Counted from the stretch's first letter, positions 1 through 11,371 are shown. The stretch: DNA of 64,000 nucleotides from Musa acuminata AAA Group (GCF_036884655.1 NC_088345.1:26701501-26765500), one strand, 5' to 3'. Numbers and translations are program-made. The notes: a model not told the origin generated them from the letters alone.

Positions 1-747
1 GACAAATCTTTTTTTTAGTAAGGAAAAAGGATTCAAATGAATTAATTAAGTCATTAATCCAAAAATCCATGAATCAAGGCTCTTCTTTTGCAAATAGAAA
101 GATGATCTTGATTTAAAAAGAAAATTCAAGTTATGAAGAACCGAGAAATCCGAAAAAGGAATTCATACATTTGGAAGATTTAGCATGCCTAATTTTCATC
201 TAATGAAATCAAACTATTCCTCATTCAATTTCAAATCGTCAAATTATTAAAATAATTTTTCAAGAGATTCATTAAAAATAACATAAATAGATTCATTAAT
301 CTCTTTTTGAAAAATTGATAAAGTAGATAAAAATAAATTTTTTAAGAAAAATATTTTCCACTTTTTAGTTATTTCAATTTAAGTGATTGATTTCATATAT
401 GTATGCCCTTGTCATTTATACGAAAAAAAAACAAGCATCATTGTTTAAAAATGAAAAAGTAACTTTCATTAAGATAAAGGTTGAAAAGCCATAAATTACA
501 AGATCATCATGCATAATTTTGAAATATAAACTCATTAATTTATCAAATATGATTTCATTAAACATAAAGCATTTAATTTTAACATTTTGTTCCTTTATCA
601 TAAAACATGTAATTTTCATTATTATTTTTAAAATTAACTAGTAAAAGAAAACATGATCCCAATTTTTTAGCATTTTTATTACATTATTAAACATGTAATT
701 TTTAAGAAAAATAATTAAACTAAATTAAAAATTACTCATGAAAAGCA
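1..747 (-). other. AT-rich non-coding body of element J
   Basis: AT-rich sequence with no supported coding region. The part next to the gag stop matches, on the minus strand, the sequence right after the gag stop of I and B (TGATGCTTT...CATGA, then a TTTTTCTT/TTTCTTG stretch and ACATGTTTAA). The short open frame on the minus strand at 416-619 has no family resemblance and is not called. Confidence 0.7.
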
Positions 748-1642
748 TCATGTAATTTCAAAATAAACTAAGGGGATTTTGATTGTCTCGTCGTCGAAAG
801 CCGTTAAGGCATAGTTTGCCACATAGCCTTTGTTGATTTTCTCATTATCTTCAGATGAGCTCAATTCATCCCAAAGTGCTTCCCTCTTCTTCTTACGTTC
901 ATAGCAAGTAGTTACATTCTTTTTGTTCTTTAATTTTTATTTCGTGAACTTTTTAAATTTCATAGTGAGGAGTTCAAGTTTACCATCACTTGAGCTTATG
1001 CTCGAGTGGTCTTCAATTGTTCTAAGTCTGAAATCCTTCATGTTCTTTGGAAGGTTGTCCTCAAGTTCGTTTTGTGCCACATTGATCATTTCTTAGGTCA
1101 TTAAAGACCCAATTAGTTCTTCAAGTGGAAGCTTGTTTAAATCTTTTGCCTCTTGTATGTCAATTACTTTTTAATCTTAATTCTTATGAAGAGAATGTAA
1201 AATTTTATTTACAAGTTCAAAATCTGAAAAATCTTTTACCAAGTGCTTTTAGACTATGGATGACATCCGTAAAATGGGTGTACATATCTCCAATAGTCTA
1301 GCTTGGTTCTATTCGAAATGACACAAAATCATGCATCAAAATATTAATCTTCAAATATTTAATTCTATTAGTGCCTTTATGTGTAATTTCAAGAATGCAC
1401 CAAATATCGAAAGCTATTTTGTAAGTAGAAACCCAATTGAATTCATTTTTATCTAAGGCGTAAAATAAGACATTCATAGCCTTTGCATTTAAAGAGAAAG
1501 TCTTCTTCTCCAACACATTCCAATCGTTCATCAGAAGAGAAAACTTTTGAAAATCAAATTCAATTATATTCCATAAATCAAGACTCAACGAGAGCAAGAA
1601 AACTCTTATTTGAGTTTTCCAATATGTGTAGTCCGTCCCATT
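748..1642 (-). pseudogene. gag: Sirevirus Gag (capsid part), decayed, element J
   Basis: Minus-strand translation gives the copia Gag core found in the other Sireviruses here: NGTDYTYWK near the start, a DLWNIIE block, SLNAKAMNVLFYALDKNEFN, then the I(W)LEITH block and a Ser/Glu-rich end. It closes with KIPLVYFEIT and TGA at 748-750. The first roughly 15-20 codons are missing because a deletion joins gag directly to the LTR at about 1643. Several stops and frameshifts break it. The CCHC knuckle of full-length Sirevirus Gag is replaced by CYERKKK-like sequence, so nucleocapsid function was probably absent even before decay. The role would be capsid assembly of a retrotransposon particle. Confidence 0.8.
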
Positions 1643-3743
1643 GCAGTGATAAAAAAGTTAGTTCTAAAAAATTCTTTCGTACATTGAAAATCAATCCTGA
1701 AAATATGCTTGACTTGAAAGCGTGTTTGTAAACATTTTGAAAGCAATAAGTAAGTAAAGTTATTTGTAGTTAAAGTAAATTACTTAAAGGAAACGTAAAC
1801 CAGATTTTTATAATGGTTCGGTCGTTGTGACCTACATCCACTCTCAATTCCTCCTCCATCGAGGCCACTGGCATCCACTATCGGTCTTCCTTCAATAGAC
1901 GAAGATCAACCACCTTTTATAGCCCTTTTTCCTTTTACCTTTTACCGGGTTTAGGAGATAACTCTTACACCCCCCCCCCCCCCCCACTTACTCCTCTCTC
2001 AAACTATTCTAATACTTAGAAGAAGGAGAGGAGTTCACAAAAGATTGCAGTAGCATTTCTTTTTTTTTTTCACTCTTAATACTTGCGTCTTTAAGTGATC
2101 ATCCCCTCGAAGTGATCAAGGAGGCTGATCCCCTCGAAGTGATCATCCCCTTTTCTTCTATTTCTTTCATTTCTTTTATGATATAACCTTAGGGTTGCAT
2201 CAATTTTATAGTGGTTTGATCGTCGTGACCTACATCCACTCCGTCGATTCCTCTTCCGTCGAGGCCACCGACATCCACTATCAATCTTCCTTTAATAGGT
2301 GAAGATCAACCTCCTTCTTACACCCCTCTTCTCCTTTTCACAGGTTTAGGAGACAACCTTTACAAGCACAACTCCTCTCTAAACAAAATTCTAAGTTTAA
2401 GCTAGAGGAGGGGATTTCTTAAGAGATTTCTATAGCATTTTCTCACTTTTAAACTCTCTGTGCTTAGGTATCTTAACCAGGGATGAGAGGGGTATTTATA
2501 GGCCTCAAGTTGATTCAAACTTGGAGCCTAAAAATGTCTCATCCTAGATTTCCTATGTACGAGTGGTACCATCGCCTGTGTTGGGCGGTACCACTACTAG
2601 TGTCAGTTTGACACTGACACCACACTGGGCAGTGGTTGGGTTTCCTAGGTACAAGCGGTACCACCACCTATATTAGGCAGTACCACCACTAGTGTCAATC
2701 TGACACTAACACTACATTGGGCGGTACCACCACCCAGTCTAGTGGTACTACCGCCCAGTCTAGTGGTACCACCGCCCAGTCTGGTGGTACCACCACCTGA
2801 CACCTGATACTAGGTGGTACCACTGCCTAGACTAGCGGTACCACTGCCTAATAGCATCTCGGAGGCCGGTGGTACCATCGCCAGACATAGTCTCAAAGAA
2901 TGTGCCACGATGGTGCCACCTCTTGGGTCATTGTTTGAGCCTTTTCACTTGGCCCAACATAGTCCTTACATGGGCCCAATTGGCTCCTAATTGGGTTGGC
3001 CCAATTCTATTCCCAATTATGTACTAACTACGAATTCTAAGACATACACTAAGCTAAATAAATCCGATGAGTCAAGGTTTCTTTCGGCGAGCTTTCGGCA
3101 AACTTTCGACAATCTCTCGGCAATGTTCCAGCGGACTTCCGGCAAGCTCCTGGACTTCATGACGATCTTCTTGGCGAGTTCCGACGAGCTTCTTTGGCAA
3201 GCTCCTGGACTTCTCGGTTAGTTCCAGCAGAACTTTCGACGAATGTCCGAACTTCTGATAAACTTTTGAATTCCCAACGAAATCTCATTCTCAACTCTGA
3301 GACTTTATTTTACTTTATGCCTTGCTATCATAGTTAATCCTGCAAATATAAAACACACTTCGATCTAGAAAATTATTACTAAGCTTGAATCATATTATCC
3401 GGTATGTCATTGGTCCATCGATGCTTCATCCGATTCTTCGGCGCATCGTCCTTTCTTGCGGCCTATCGTCTAATCGGCGAGTTGACCTCCGCAACTTCAA
3501 TATCCTTGGTGCAATATCCACTCTTCTTGGCTCGATGCCCAAAACTATGGCCCGAAGCCTTCTGTCAATACGTCGACCGATCCTTTGGTGCGACGTCCAA
3601 TCTTCTAACATGTTTTTCTCCAACCCAATATGATTCTTCCTGCTCTAATTATCTCTCTCTGATCGAAGCATCTTGCATCACTCAAAAATAAATTAAATTA
3701 CTAAACACTATCAATTGGTTTCATCATCAAAATCCAAGATTCA
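1643..3743 (-). repeat. 5' LTR of element J, with internal duplication
   Basis: Minus-strand Sirevirus LTR. The family 5' start lies at 3743 and the U3 array of GGTGGTACCACC-like inverted repeats at about 2560-2880. The TATA box (TATAAATA) is at 2493-2500 on the minus strand in the GGCCTATAAATACC context shared by the other LTRs. A leader segment occurs twice, about 390 bp apart (the phrase GTGACCTACATCCACTC at 1838 and 2228). The last tens of bases of the LTR, the primer binding site and the gag start are deleted at about 1643. Confidence 0.8.
2493..2500 (-). promoter_or_regulatory. TATA box of J LTR
   Basis: TATAAATA on the minus strand within GGCCTATAAATACC, the same context as every Sirevirus LTR in the window, just downstream of the U3 inverted-repeat array. 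Confidence 0.7.
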
Positions 3744-4906
3744 AAAGGAGGAATTAGATGTTAGGTCAGAGTGAACATATTAGAAGATTAGACGTCAGGC
3801 TGAAGGATCGATCGGTGTATCGGTAGAAGGCTTTGTGCCATGAGTTTGGGCATCAAGCCAAGAAGATTGAATATTGCGCCAAGGAGACTTGATGTTGTGG
3901 GAAGACAACATGCCGATTAGGCAATATGCCGAAGGAGAGGACGAAGCACCAAATGAACCAATGACATGCCGAAAAATATAGGATTCATGCTTGTAATAAT
4001 TTGTCTAGATCGAGTTAGTTTAGGTCTAATTAATTCAGTATTGGGGTGAAACAATGCTAACTCAATTAAGGGCCAATTTTGCCAGAATCAAGGTTGAATT
4101 AGGCCTATTGTTTGGCTAATTCAGGGTCTTTTAGTAAGATCCGATGGTGGTACCGCCCAGACACAATCTTTAAGATCGTGTCAAGCGATGGTACCACCTA
4201 GACATAGTCTCCCAGGCTATGTTAGGTGGTAGCACTGTCAGATTGAGTGGCGGTACCACCTAGTGTCAATGATATAGGTGATGATACCACCCAATTTTAG
4301 TGCTACAAACGATGGTACCACCCAACACAGGCGATGATATCGCTAGTACCCGAAAAACTCAGGATGAGACCTTTTTTAGCTCCAATTTTGAAGCAATTTG
4401 GGGTCTATAAATACCCTAGCTATTCCTATATGGAGTAGCAAGAATTGAACACAAAATTGAGTTGAAAAAAAGGGGGAAAAAATACTTGAAAAAAATTGGG
4501 AAACTCTCTTAGGATTTAGGATCACTTCTTTCTAGTATTTAGAAGTTCCTCTCCTAAACCCATGAAAAAGAGAAAGAGTGTAAAAGGGTAGTTGATCTTC
4601 GCCCATTGAAGGAAGATCGTTAGTGGATGCCGGTGGCCTCGATGGAAGAGGAATCGGGAGTGGATGTAGGTCACGACGACCGACACACTATAAAACTTAG
4701 TGTACATTTACTTCTTGCAATTTACATTTACTGCAAACTGCCTTACTTGCTTTACTTTCTCATTACACTCTTATGAATGCTTTCAAGTTAAATACATTTT
4801 CGTCGGAATCAAATTTTATCGTATGAAGATTTTTCGAACCAATGTCATTTTTATCCACTGCACTAATTCACCTCCCCCCTCTCTTAGTGCCGACTCGATC
4901 CAAACA
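3744..4906 (+). repeat. LTR fragment K (Sirevirus), 5' end missing
   Basis: Plus-strand LTR lacking its first roughly 100 bp. It opens in the GGAGGAATTAGATG region that matches GCAGGAAGAATCATG of other LTRs. It has U3 repeats at about 4140-4330, TATAAATA at 4406-4413, the conserved end CACTAATTCACCTCCCCC and a terminal CCAAACA at 4906. Right of it, copia element C resumes in the middle of RT. It abuts J head to head, so the pair may come from a rearrangement rather than two simple insertions. Confidence 0.8.
4406..4413 (+). promoter_or_regulatory. TATA box of LTR K
   Basis: TATAAATA in a GGTCTATAAATACCC context, about 75 bp after the last U3 repeat. Confidence 0.65.
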
Positions 4907-6152
4907 ATTATGAGATCTGGCAGATGGACGTGAAAACTGCATTCCTCAATGGCAACCTCATGGAGGAGGTGTATATGATACAACCTGAGGGATTCGTGTC
5001 CATGGACTGCCTAGATAAGGTGTGCAGGTTGCTTAGGTCCATTTATGAACTAAAGCAAGCTTCCTGATGTTGGAACATAAGATTTGATGAGGCAATCAGA
5101 TCTTATGACTTTGTTAAGAACAAAGATGAGCCTTGTATATACAAAAAGGTAAATGGGAGTGCTATCGATTTCTATGTGTTATATGTGGATGACATCCTGA
5201 TCATTGGGAATGATGTAGGATTGCTATCAACAGTAAAGACTTGGTTATCTAGACACTCCTTCATGAAGGAGTTAGGGGAAGCATCCTATATCTTGGGGAT
5301 TCGGATCTATAGAGCTAGATCCAAGAGGATGCTTAACTTATTCCAATCTAGGTACAAAGACACCATTGTCAAAAGGTTTGGCATGGAAAATTCTAAGAGA
5401 TGTCTTATACCGATGAGACATAAGATATCACTTTCTAGGAGCATATCCCTAAAGACTCCTAAAGAAAGGACGAACATGGATAGGATACCATATGCTTCAG
5501 CGATAGGGTCTATCATATATATTATGCTATATACTAGGCCTGATATAGCGGATGCTTTAAGTGTCACGAGCAGGTATCAAGCAAATCCAAGCTTGGAGCA
5601 ATAGAAAGCAGTAAAGTGTATCCTTGTTAAGAACAAAGATGAGCCTTGTATGTACAGAAAGGTAAATGAGAGTGCTATCACTTTCTATGTGTTATATGTG
5701 GATGACATCCTGATCATTGGGAATGATATAGGATTGCTATCCACAGTAAAAACTTGGTTATCTATACACTCCTCCGTGAAGGAGTTAGGGGAAGCATCCT
5801 ATATCTTGGGGATTCAGATCTATAGAGATAGATCCAAGAGGATGCTTAACTTATCCCAGTCTAGGTACAAAGACACTATTGTCAAAAGGTTTGGCATAGA
5901 AAATTCCAAGAGATGTCTTATACCGATGAGACATGAGATATCTCTTTCTAGGAGCATGTCCCCAATTACTCCTAAAGAAAGGACGAATATGGATAGGATA
6001 CCATATGCTTCAGCGATAGGGTCTATCATATATATCATGCTATATACTAGGCCTGATATAGCATATGTTCTAAGTGTCATGAGCAGGTATCAGACAAATC
6101 CAGGCTTGGAGCAATAGAAAGCAGTAAAGTGTATCCTTAAGTACTTGAGAAG
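4907..6152 (+). pseudogene. pol: copia reverse transcriptase of element C, with duplicated palm
   Basis: Begins inside RT at [15 protein letters not shown] (aspartate of the first catalytic motif), then [12 protein letters not shown] and the LKQAS block. It contains YVDDILIIGND twice: the segment 5113-5625 is repeated in frame at 5626-6138. Both copies continue through the LGEASYILGI and RIPYASAIGS blocks to TRPDIA. Stops occur after LKQAS (TGA) and in both copies where HWKAVK should be (TAGAAAGCAGTAAAG, TGG to TAG). RT would copy element RNA to DNA in the particle; this copy is dead. It ends at 6152 where E is inserted. Confidence 0.9.
5113..6138 (+). repeat. 513-bp in-frame tandem duplication inside RT
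   Basis: Unit 1 is 5113-5625 and unit 2 is 5626-6138, both opening with GTTAAGAACAAAGATGAGCC and closing with AAAGTGTATCCTT. The length is 171 codons, so the frame is kept. The copies differ at scattered positions, so the event is not recent, but they share the same TAG. Confidence 0.9.
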
Positions 6153-7412
6153 TGTTGAATCTCGGATTTTGATAATGAATTCAATTGTAAATTGTTTGAT
6201 CTAACCTATATGTTGAGAAAAGTGTGTAGGATTAACTATGATAGCACTAAGACATAAAGCACGGTTTGTGCTGGAGTCAAGATCAAGATCTTATTGGGAG
6301 TTCGAGAGTTCGACGGAAGTCCGGACGTTCGTCGTAAGTTTTGCCAGAACCAACCGAGAAGTCCAAGAGCTTGGCAAAGAAGCTCATTGGAACTCACCAA
6401 GAAGATCATCGTAAAGTTCAGGAGCTTGCCAGGGGTCCACCAGAATATTATCGAAAGCTCGTCGGATGTTCGCCGGAAGTACGTCGAAAGCTCGCCGGAA
6501 GAGCAATTGATACACCAGAACAAGCAGCACTGTAATCATGTCTTAGTTATCATAGTTAAAGCATAAATTAAGTTAGGATTGCGAGGTGATCCCACTAACT
6601 TAATTAGGGACCAATTGGGCCCTTAATAGGGTTGAATTGGGCCGAATTGAGCACCCAATTTAACCCCTAAATTCCTGGCCAACAATGGCACCGCCTAGAA
6701 AGCAATGCCCCCTAGGATTTCTTAGTGGTGGTACTATCCAAACTGGGCGGTGGTATCACCGGTAGTTATTATTGCTAGCGGTGGTACCACCCCTGTTAGG
6801 CAGTGGTACCGCCATAGCTCGATCTCCGAGCTTTGTCAAGCGGTGGTACCGCCTAGTGTCAGGTGTCAGGCGGTGGTACCACCCAATAATGGTGGTGGTA
6901 CTGTCAGGACCCCGAAAATTCAGGATTAGACACTTTTTGACTCCATTTTTGAAGCCATTGGGGCCTATAAAAACCCCACCCTTTTCTGCATGAAAGGGCA
7001 CGAAAGCATTGAGATATTCTTGAGTTGTTAGGGTGTAAAAGTGTTATAAATAAGTGCTAGAGTTCTCCTCCTCCCTTTCTAAGTTTTGAAATCATTCAAA
7101 AGAAGTGTAAGACTTGTAAGGGTTCTCTCCTAAACCAGTAAAAAGGAGAAAGAATCCGAAAATGGATATAGGTCACAAAGACTGAACCACTCTAAATTCT
7201 GGTTTGTTTTTCAATTTGTGCAAGTTTCATTACTACAAGCTATATTACCTTTTTACTGCCTTCACTACACTCACATATGCTTTCAAGTTAAACTCCTTAT
7301 AAAATGATTTTCATCGGAATCGGTTTTAATCGAAGCGTAGACTTTTGAAATCGTAAAAGTTTTCTGCTGCATAAATTCACCCCCCCTCTTAGTGCCGCTC
7401 TTGATCCTAACA
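6153..7412 (+). repeat. 5' LTR of element E
   Basis: Starts TGTTGAATCTCGGATTTTG and ends GATCCTAACA. U3 inverted repeats of GGCGGTGGTATCACC and GGTGGTACCACC type lie at about 6746-6907. The TATA motif TATAAAAA is at 6966-6973. The transcribed part ends in the conserved AATTCACCCCCCCTCTTAGTGCC. Confidence 0.95.
6966..6973 (+). promoter_or_regulatory. TATA box of E 5' LTR
   Basis: TATAAAAA in GGGCCTATAAAAACCCC, the position equivalent to the TATAAATA of sister LTRs. Confidence 0.65.
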
Positions 7413-7414
7413 AT

Positions 7415-7426
7415 TGGTATCAGAGT
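7415..7426 (+). other. Primer binding site of E (initiator Met tRNA)
   Basis: TGGTATCAGAGT, three bases after the 5' LTR end. It matches the plant initiator tRNA-Met 3' end complement TGGTATCAGAGC except for the last base. Confidence 0.9.
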
Positions 7427-7462
7427 AAGGTTCACTCTCGTTTGGTTTAAAACCTAAGAGAG

Positions 7463-8807
7463 ATGGCATTTGTCGGTAATTAAGAGGGTCATTAAATTAC
7501 ACGTCCGCCCATGTTCAAAGGGATGGATTACACATTTTGGAAGACTAGAATGAGGATCTTCCTAATTTCATTGGATTTTGAGCTTTGGAACATTGTCAAA
7601 AATGGTTTTCAAAAGTCTTCTCTTCTAATGAACAACTAGAATAAGTTGGAAACGAAGACTTTTACTTTAAATGCGAAAGCTATGAATGCTTTTTTTTGTG
7701 TATTAGTTAAAAATGTGTTTAATCGAGTGTCAATTTGTGAAATAAATTATGATATTTAGCAAACACTCGAAGTAATTCATGAAGGCATTAGTAGAGTGAA
7801 GGAGTCAAATATTAATCTTTTAGTGCACACTTATGAGTTATTTCGGATGAAACTGAGTGAGACCATTGGAGACATGTACACTCGATTTATGGATGTCGTC
7901 AATGGTCTAAAAGGACTTGGTTAAGATTTCTCGGATTTTGAACTCGTTAATAAAGTTTTAAGATCCATTCCAAAGAGTTGGGACCCTAAAGTCACGACCA
8001 TTCAAGAGGCCAAAGGTTTAAATAATTTTTCTCTCGAAGAACTAATTAGGTCACTAATGACCTATGAGATGACTTGTAAAGCTCATGAAGAGCTTGAGGA
8101 CACCCTTCCAAAGAATAGGAAGAATATGACACTAAGAACCCAAGAAGACTACTTGAAAGAAAACTCAAGTGATGAGGACATTGATGAAGACTTGGCACTT
8201 TTAATAAAGAAATTTAAAAAATTCATAAGAAGGAATAAATTTAAAAATAATATTAAAAATAAATTTGAACCCAAGAAAGATCAAGTAATATGCTACGAAT
8301 GAAAGAAGCCAGGACACTACAAGAGCGTATGTCCCCAAGCTAAGAAGAGAACAAGTTCGATTGATGCAAATTTATCATTTAATGAACTATTAAATGCTTT
8401 TCATAATTTATTTAATGAATATAAATCAATTAGTAAAAAATATATATTATTAAAAAAGGAGCATGATTCTCTTGTTAGTGATTACAATAGATTAAAAGTT
8501 GAGCATAATGATAGTTTAGCTCCATGTATGAAATACCATGAAGTAAAAACACTTAGAAAGGAAAACTTGCTACTCAACAAAACCTTAGAAAAATTTGAGG
8601 TTGGTAGCAAGTCCTTGAACATGATCCTTGCCAATAAGACTTGGACATGTCACTTATCATTATCCAATTAAGAAGTGTAGTCCATACAAATTGATTTGGA
8701 TTCCTAAAGGAATCGTAAAGGATTTCATGCAAAATAATAAGTTAAGCCGATTGATTTTTGAGGCACCTAAGGTCAAATGGGTAACTAAAAATCATTCTCT
8801 TTTGTAG
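7463..8807 (+). pseudogene. gag: Sirevirus Gag of element E, decayed
   Basis: ATG in GAGAGATGGCATTTG, the same place as in A, but a TAA follows six codons in. The Gag core can be followed through the YWKTRMRIFLIS block, DFELWNIV, the METYTRF-like segment, EELIRSLMTYEMTCKAHEELE and an acidic SSDED run. A zinc knuckle near 8290 has its second cysteine changed to a stop (TGC to TGA: CYE-stop-KKPGHYK). The end reads APKVKWVTKNHSLL followed by TAG at 8805-8807, the same in-frame gag/pol border stop as in A. Capsid function is lost. Confidence 0.9.
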
Positions 8808-8976
8808 AAACGTATACCATCACAAGGTAGGAGCAAGAGATGGTACCTTGATAGTGGATGCTTAAAGTATATGATCGGAGATCCATCTCAATTCTCTAAG
8901 CTCACTAGCCTAGACGAATGATATGTCACATTCACAGACAACAACAAGGGTAAAATCATTGGCAAAGGAACTATAC
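8808..8976 (+). pseudogene. pol: Sirevirus protease start, element E, cut by G2
   Basis: Continues the gag frame after the TAG as KRIPSQGRSKRWYLDSGC, with the D-S-G active-site motif of copia aspartic proteases, then GDPSQFSKLTSLDE-stop-YVTFTDNNKGKIIGKGT. Translation stops matching at 8976 where gypsy G2 is inserted, and resumes at 14345 with FFIEDVLLVDGLKYN. Confidence 0.9.
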
Positions 8977-9458
8977 TGTTGGAACCCTTGCAGATTCTAA
9001 ACTTGGGGTTGATCTCTTTAGGGGATCGGCCTCCTTGGAACTCTATAGGGGTTCCTCCCTCCAAGTTGCTGCTCAAAGGCTGCAGAAAAGATTCATCTAT
9101 TGCTTATGAAAAGAGAAGGAATACATGACTATTTATAGGGCTTCTAAACCCTAACTCCTAATAGGACTCCTACTTAAGACTCTTACTTCTAACCAACTCC
9201 TAATAGGACTCCTACTCAAGACTCCTATTCCCTTACAACTCCTAATTCTTCTCTAAGAAAAAACCTCATACATGAATGTCCCTCTTAATTAGGACTCTCT
9301 TAACTAGAGTCCTAACAGAATGTCCCTCTCAATTAGGACTCTCCTAGTTAGAATCCTAACAGAATGTCCCTCTCAATTATGACTCTCCTAGTTAAAGTCC
9401 TAACAGTTTTACATGAATGTCCCTCTCAATTAGGACTCTCCTAGCTAGAGTCCTAACA
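8977..9458 (-). repeat. 3' LTR of G2
   Basis: 482 bp, plus-strand ends TGTTGGAACCC and GTCCTAACA. The last roughly 190 bp (9271-9458) hold tandem units of 44, 44 and 53 bp, each with an inverted pair GGACTCT / AGAGTCC. The G1 LTR has only one such unit. Confidence 0.92.
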
Positions 9459-9469
9459 AACCCGCCCTC

Positions 9470-9960
9470 TTCAAATCAGCCTTGTCCTCGAGGCTGACGA
9501 TTTATGAATTTTGGTAATTTGGTCTTCAAGTCATCATAGTTCTCCAAAGTGGCATCTTCTATTAGTAGGTTTGCCCACTGTATTAGCAATTCAGTAGTGG
9601 ATCGTCGTCGTCGAGTCATAATCCGTCGATCAATAATGGCACTTGGCTGAGTCTAAAGTCCTCCTTGGATAGTCATATTTGGTGGGTGGCTTTGGGCTAT
9701 CTCCAAGCACCTATTTACAACTTCTGTCTGACCGTCAGTTTGTGAGTGATATGCTCAATTTAGTACTCTTATAGTGTAATTCTTTTGAGTCCCAATTGTA
9801 ATGAGCTACGGAGCTTGGTGCTTCCTTCAATTTTTTTATAATCTTACTAGTCTCTGAATCTTCCTGCCATTCCATCTTAATATCCTCAAAGAAGTCGCTG
9901 GTCGGAAGTGAAATGGTCAAAACTTCAGCTTGCTCGGGTAGCTGCGAAAGCGCATATGCA
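9470..9960 (-). pseudogene. pol: Integrase remnant and chromodomain of G2
   Basis: On the minus strand, the open frame at 9735-9920 reads ...LPTSDFFEDIKMEWQED, the linker after RNase H. A drastically shortened integrase follows, keeping only a DGQTEV-like stub and the VVNRCLE segment. Then comes a chromodomain-like end: RRRSTTELLIQW, ATLENYDDLK and FINRQPRGQG. The zinc-binding and catalytic D,D,E parts of integrase are absent. G1 has the same downstream junction but keeps slightly more. The chromodomain normally targets insertion to chromatin. Confidence 0.8.
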
Positions 9961-11371
9961 AGAACATTCTCTTTCCCCTTTTTATAAGTTATTTCATAAT
10001 CAAATCCAAGATGTTTTGTTACCCAGTTTTGCTGCTCAGGGATGATATCTTTCGCTCCAAAAAGTACTTGAGGCTTTTATGGTCGGTTTTAATTTGAAAT
10101 CGTCGACCAATCAAGTAGGGTCTCCACCTCGTTGCTGCGCGCACAATGGCGAGCATCTCCTTATCATATGTTGACATATATTGATGGGAGGGAGATAATG
10201 CCTTGCTAGTATATGCGAGTGGTCGACCATCTTGCAAGAGAATTGCTCCAATTCCGACTCCAGATGCGTCGGCCTCAATAATGAAGGGTCGGTTGAAATC
10301 TGGTAGTGTTAGCACTGGCGTCGTCGTCATGGCTGCCTTAAGTTTGTCGAAGGCAACGGAGGCTCTGTCCGACCATTGGAAGACATCTTTTTTAAGAAAG
10401 GAAGTAAGTGGTGCACTGATCTCTCCATAGTTTTTCACGAACTTGCAGTAGTAGCCTGTTAAACCCAGAAAGCCATGTAACAATTTTATGTTCCTCGGGG
10501 TCAGCCAATTTTGCATTGCTCCATTTTTGAAGGGGTCTACTGCCACACCTTCCTTTGATATGATATGCCCAAGATATTCCACCTTCTTTTGAAGAAAGTA
10601 AAAATTCATAGTGGTTATTGTGTGTTCAAAAGGTGGTTTTTGGTATGTCTTCTTCGTATACTCGTATTTGATGATACCCGGATCGAAGGTCCAGCTTTGT
10701 GAAGATTTGTACTCCCTTTCATCTTGCAACTCATCTACTACTAGAATAGGGTATTTATCCTTGATGGTTATGCCATTGAGAGTTCGGTAATCAACACATA
10801 ATCGCCATATTCCATCCTTCTTTCGTATGAGGAGCACCGGTGAAGAGTAGGGGCTACAACATGGCCGAATAACTCTTGTTTTGAGCATCTCTTTTACAAT
10901 CCTTTCTATTTCATCCTTCTGGAGATGTGGATACTGATATGGCTGAGCATTTGCTGGAGATTGGCCTGGAAGAATCGTTATACAATGATCATGCCGATGG
11001 GTAAGAGGTAGGTTGCGTAGTTCGTCAAATATATCTGAAAATTCAGCAAGCAAAGGAAGTAGATTTGGATCTTCCAATTTTGTTGGCTCTCTCTTAGTTT
11101 GCTGCTCAAGTTGTACCAAAAAGCCATTGCATGCTTTATGCAAAACCTTCTTCATTTGTTGTGTGCAAATCATCGTTACGTCGCCCCCACGTTTCCCGTG
11201 CAGTATCACCTGTTTCTCCTTACTGTAAAATTTCATAATTAGTTTCATAAAATTCCAAGAAAAATCACCTAATGTTGTCAACCATTTAATTCTGAGCATG
11301 GCCTCATGATCATCAAGAGGGAGAAGGAAGAAATCTGCAATTATCTCTTGGTCCTACAGTAATAGTTTCTC
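9961..11371 (-). pseudogene. pol: RT and RNase H of G2, catalytic core deleted
   Basis: One open frame of 426 codons (10019-11299) covers RT to RNase H. RT fingers are clear (YPHLQKDEIERIVKEML, SPYSSPVLLIRKKDG, CVDYRTLNGITIKDKYP). Then a frameshifted stretch of about 35 codons ([11 protein letters not shown]...) appears, and translation jumps to FLQKKVEYLGHIIS. In between about 90-100 residues normal for the family are missing, including the F/YxDD catalytic box. RNase H follows (PFIIEADASGVGIGAIL, YDKEMLAIV). The frame stays open through the deletion, but the enzyme cannot be active. The identical lesion is in G1. Confidence 0.85.

Larger units (their letters stand above)
1..3743 (-). mobile_element. 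Element J: gag-only Sirevirus, truncated at window edge
   Basis: Read on the minus strand, this is a 5' LTR (1643-3743), a decayed gag (748-1642) and AT-rich non-coding sequence that runs off the left edge. The gag resembles those of B and I and ends with the same short C-terminus (PLVYFEIT then stop), followed by the same non-coding block. No protease, integrase or RT is seen in the 747 bp left of gag. The LTR carries the family start (TTGAATCTTGGATTTTGATG on the minus strand) at its right end; its terminal TG is lost. The left end and target duplication lie outside the window. Lineage assignment to Sirevirus rests on gag and LTR similarity to A and B. Confidence 0.85.
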
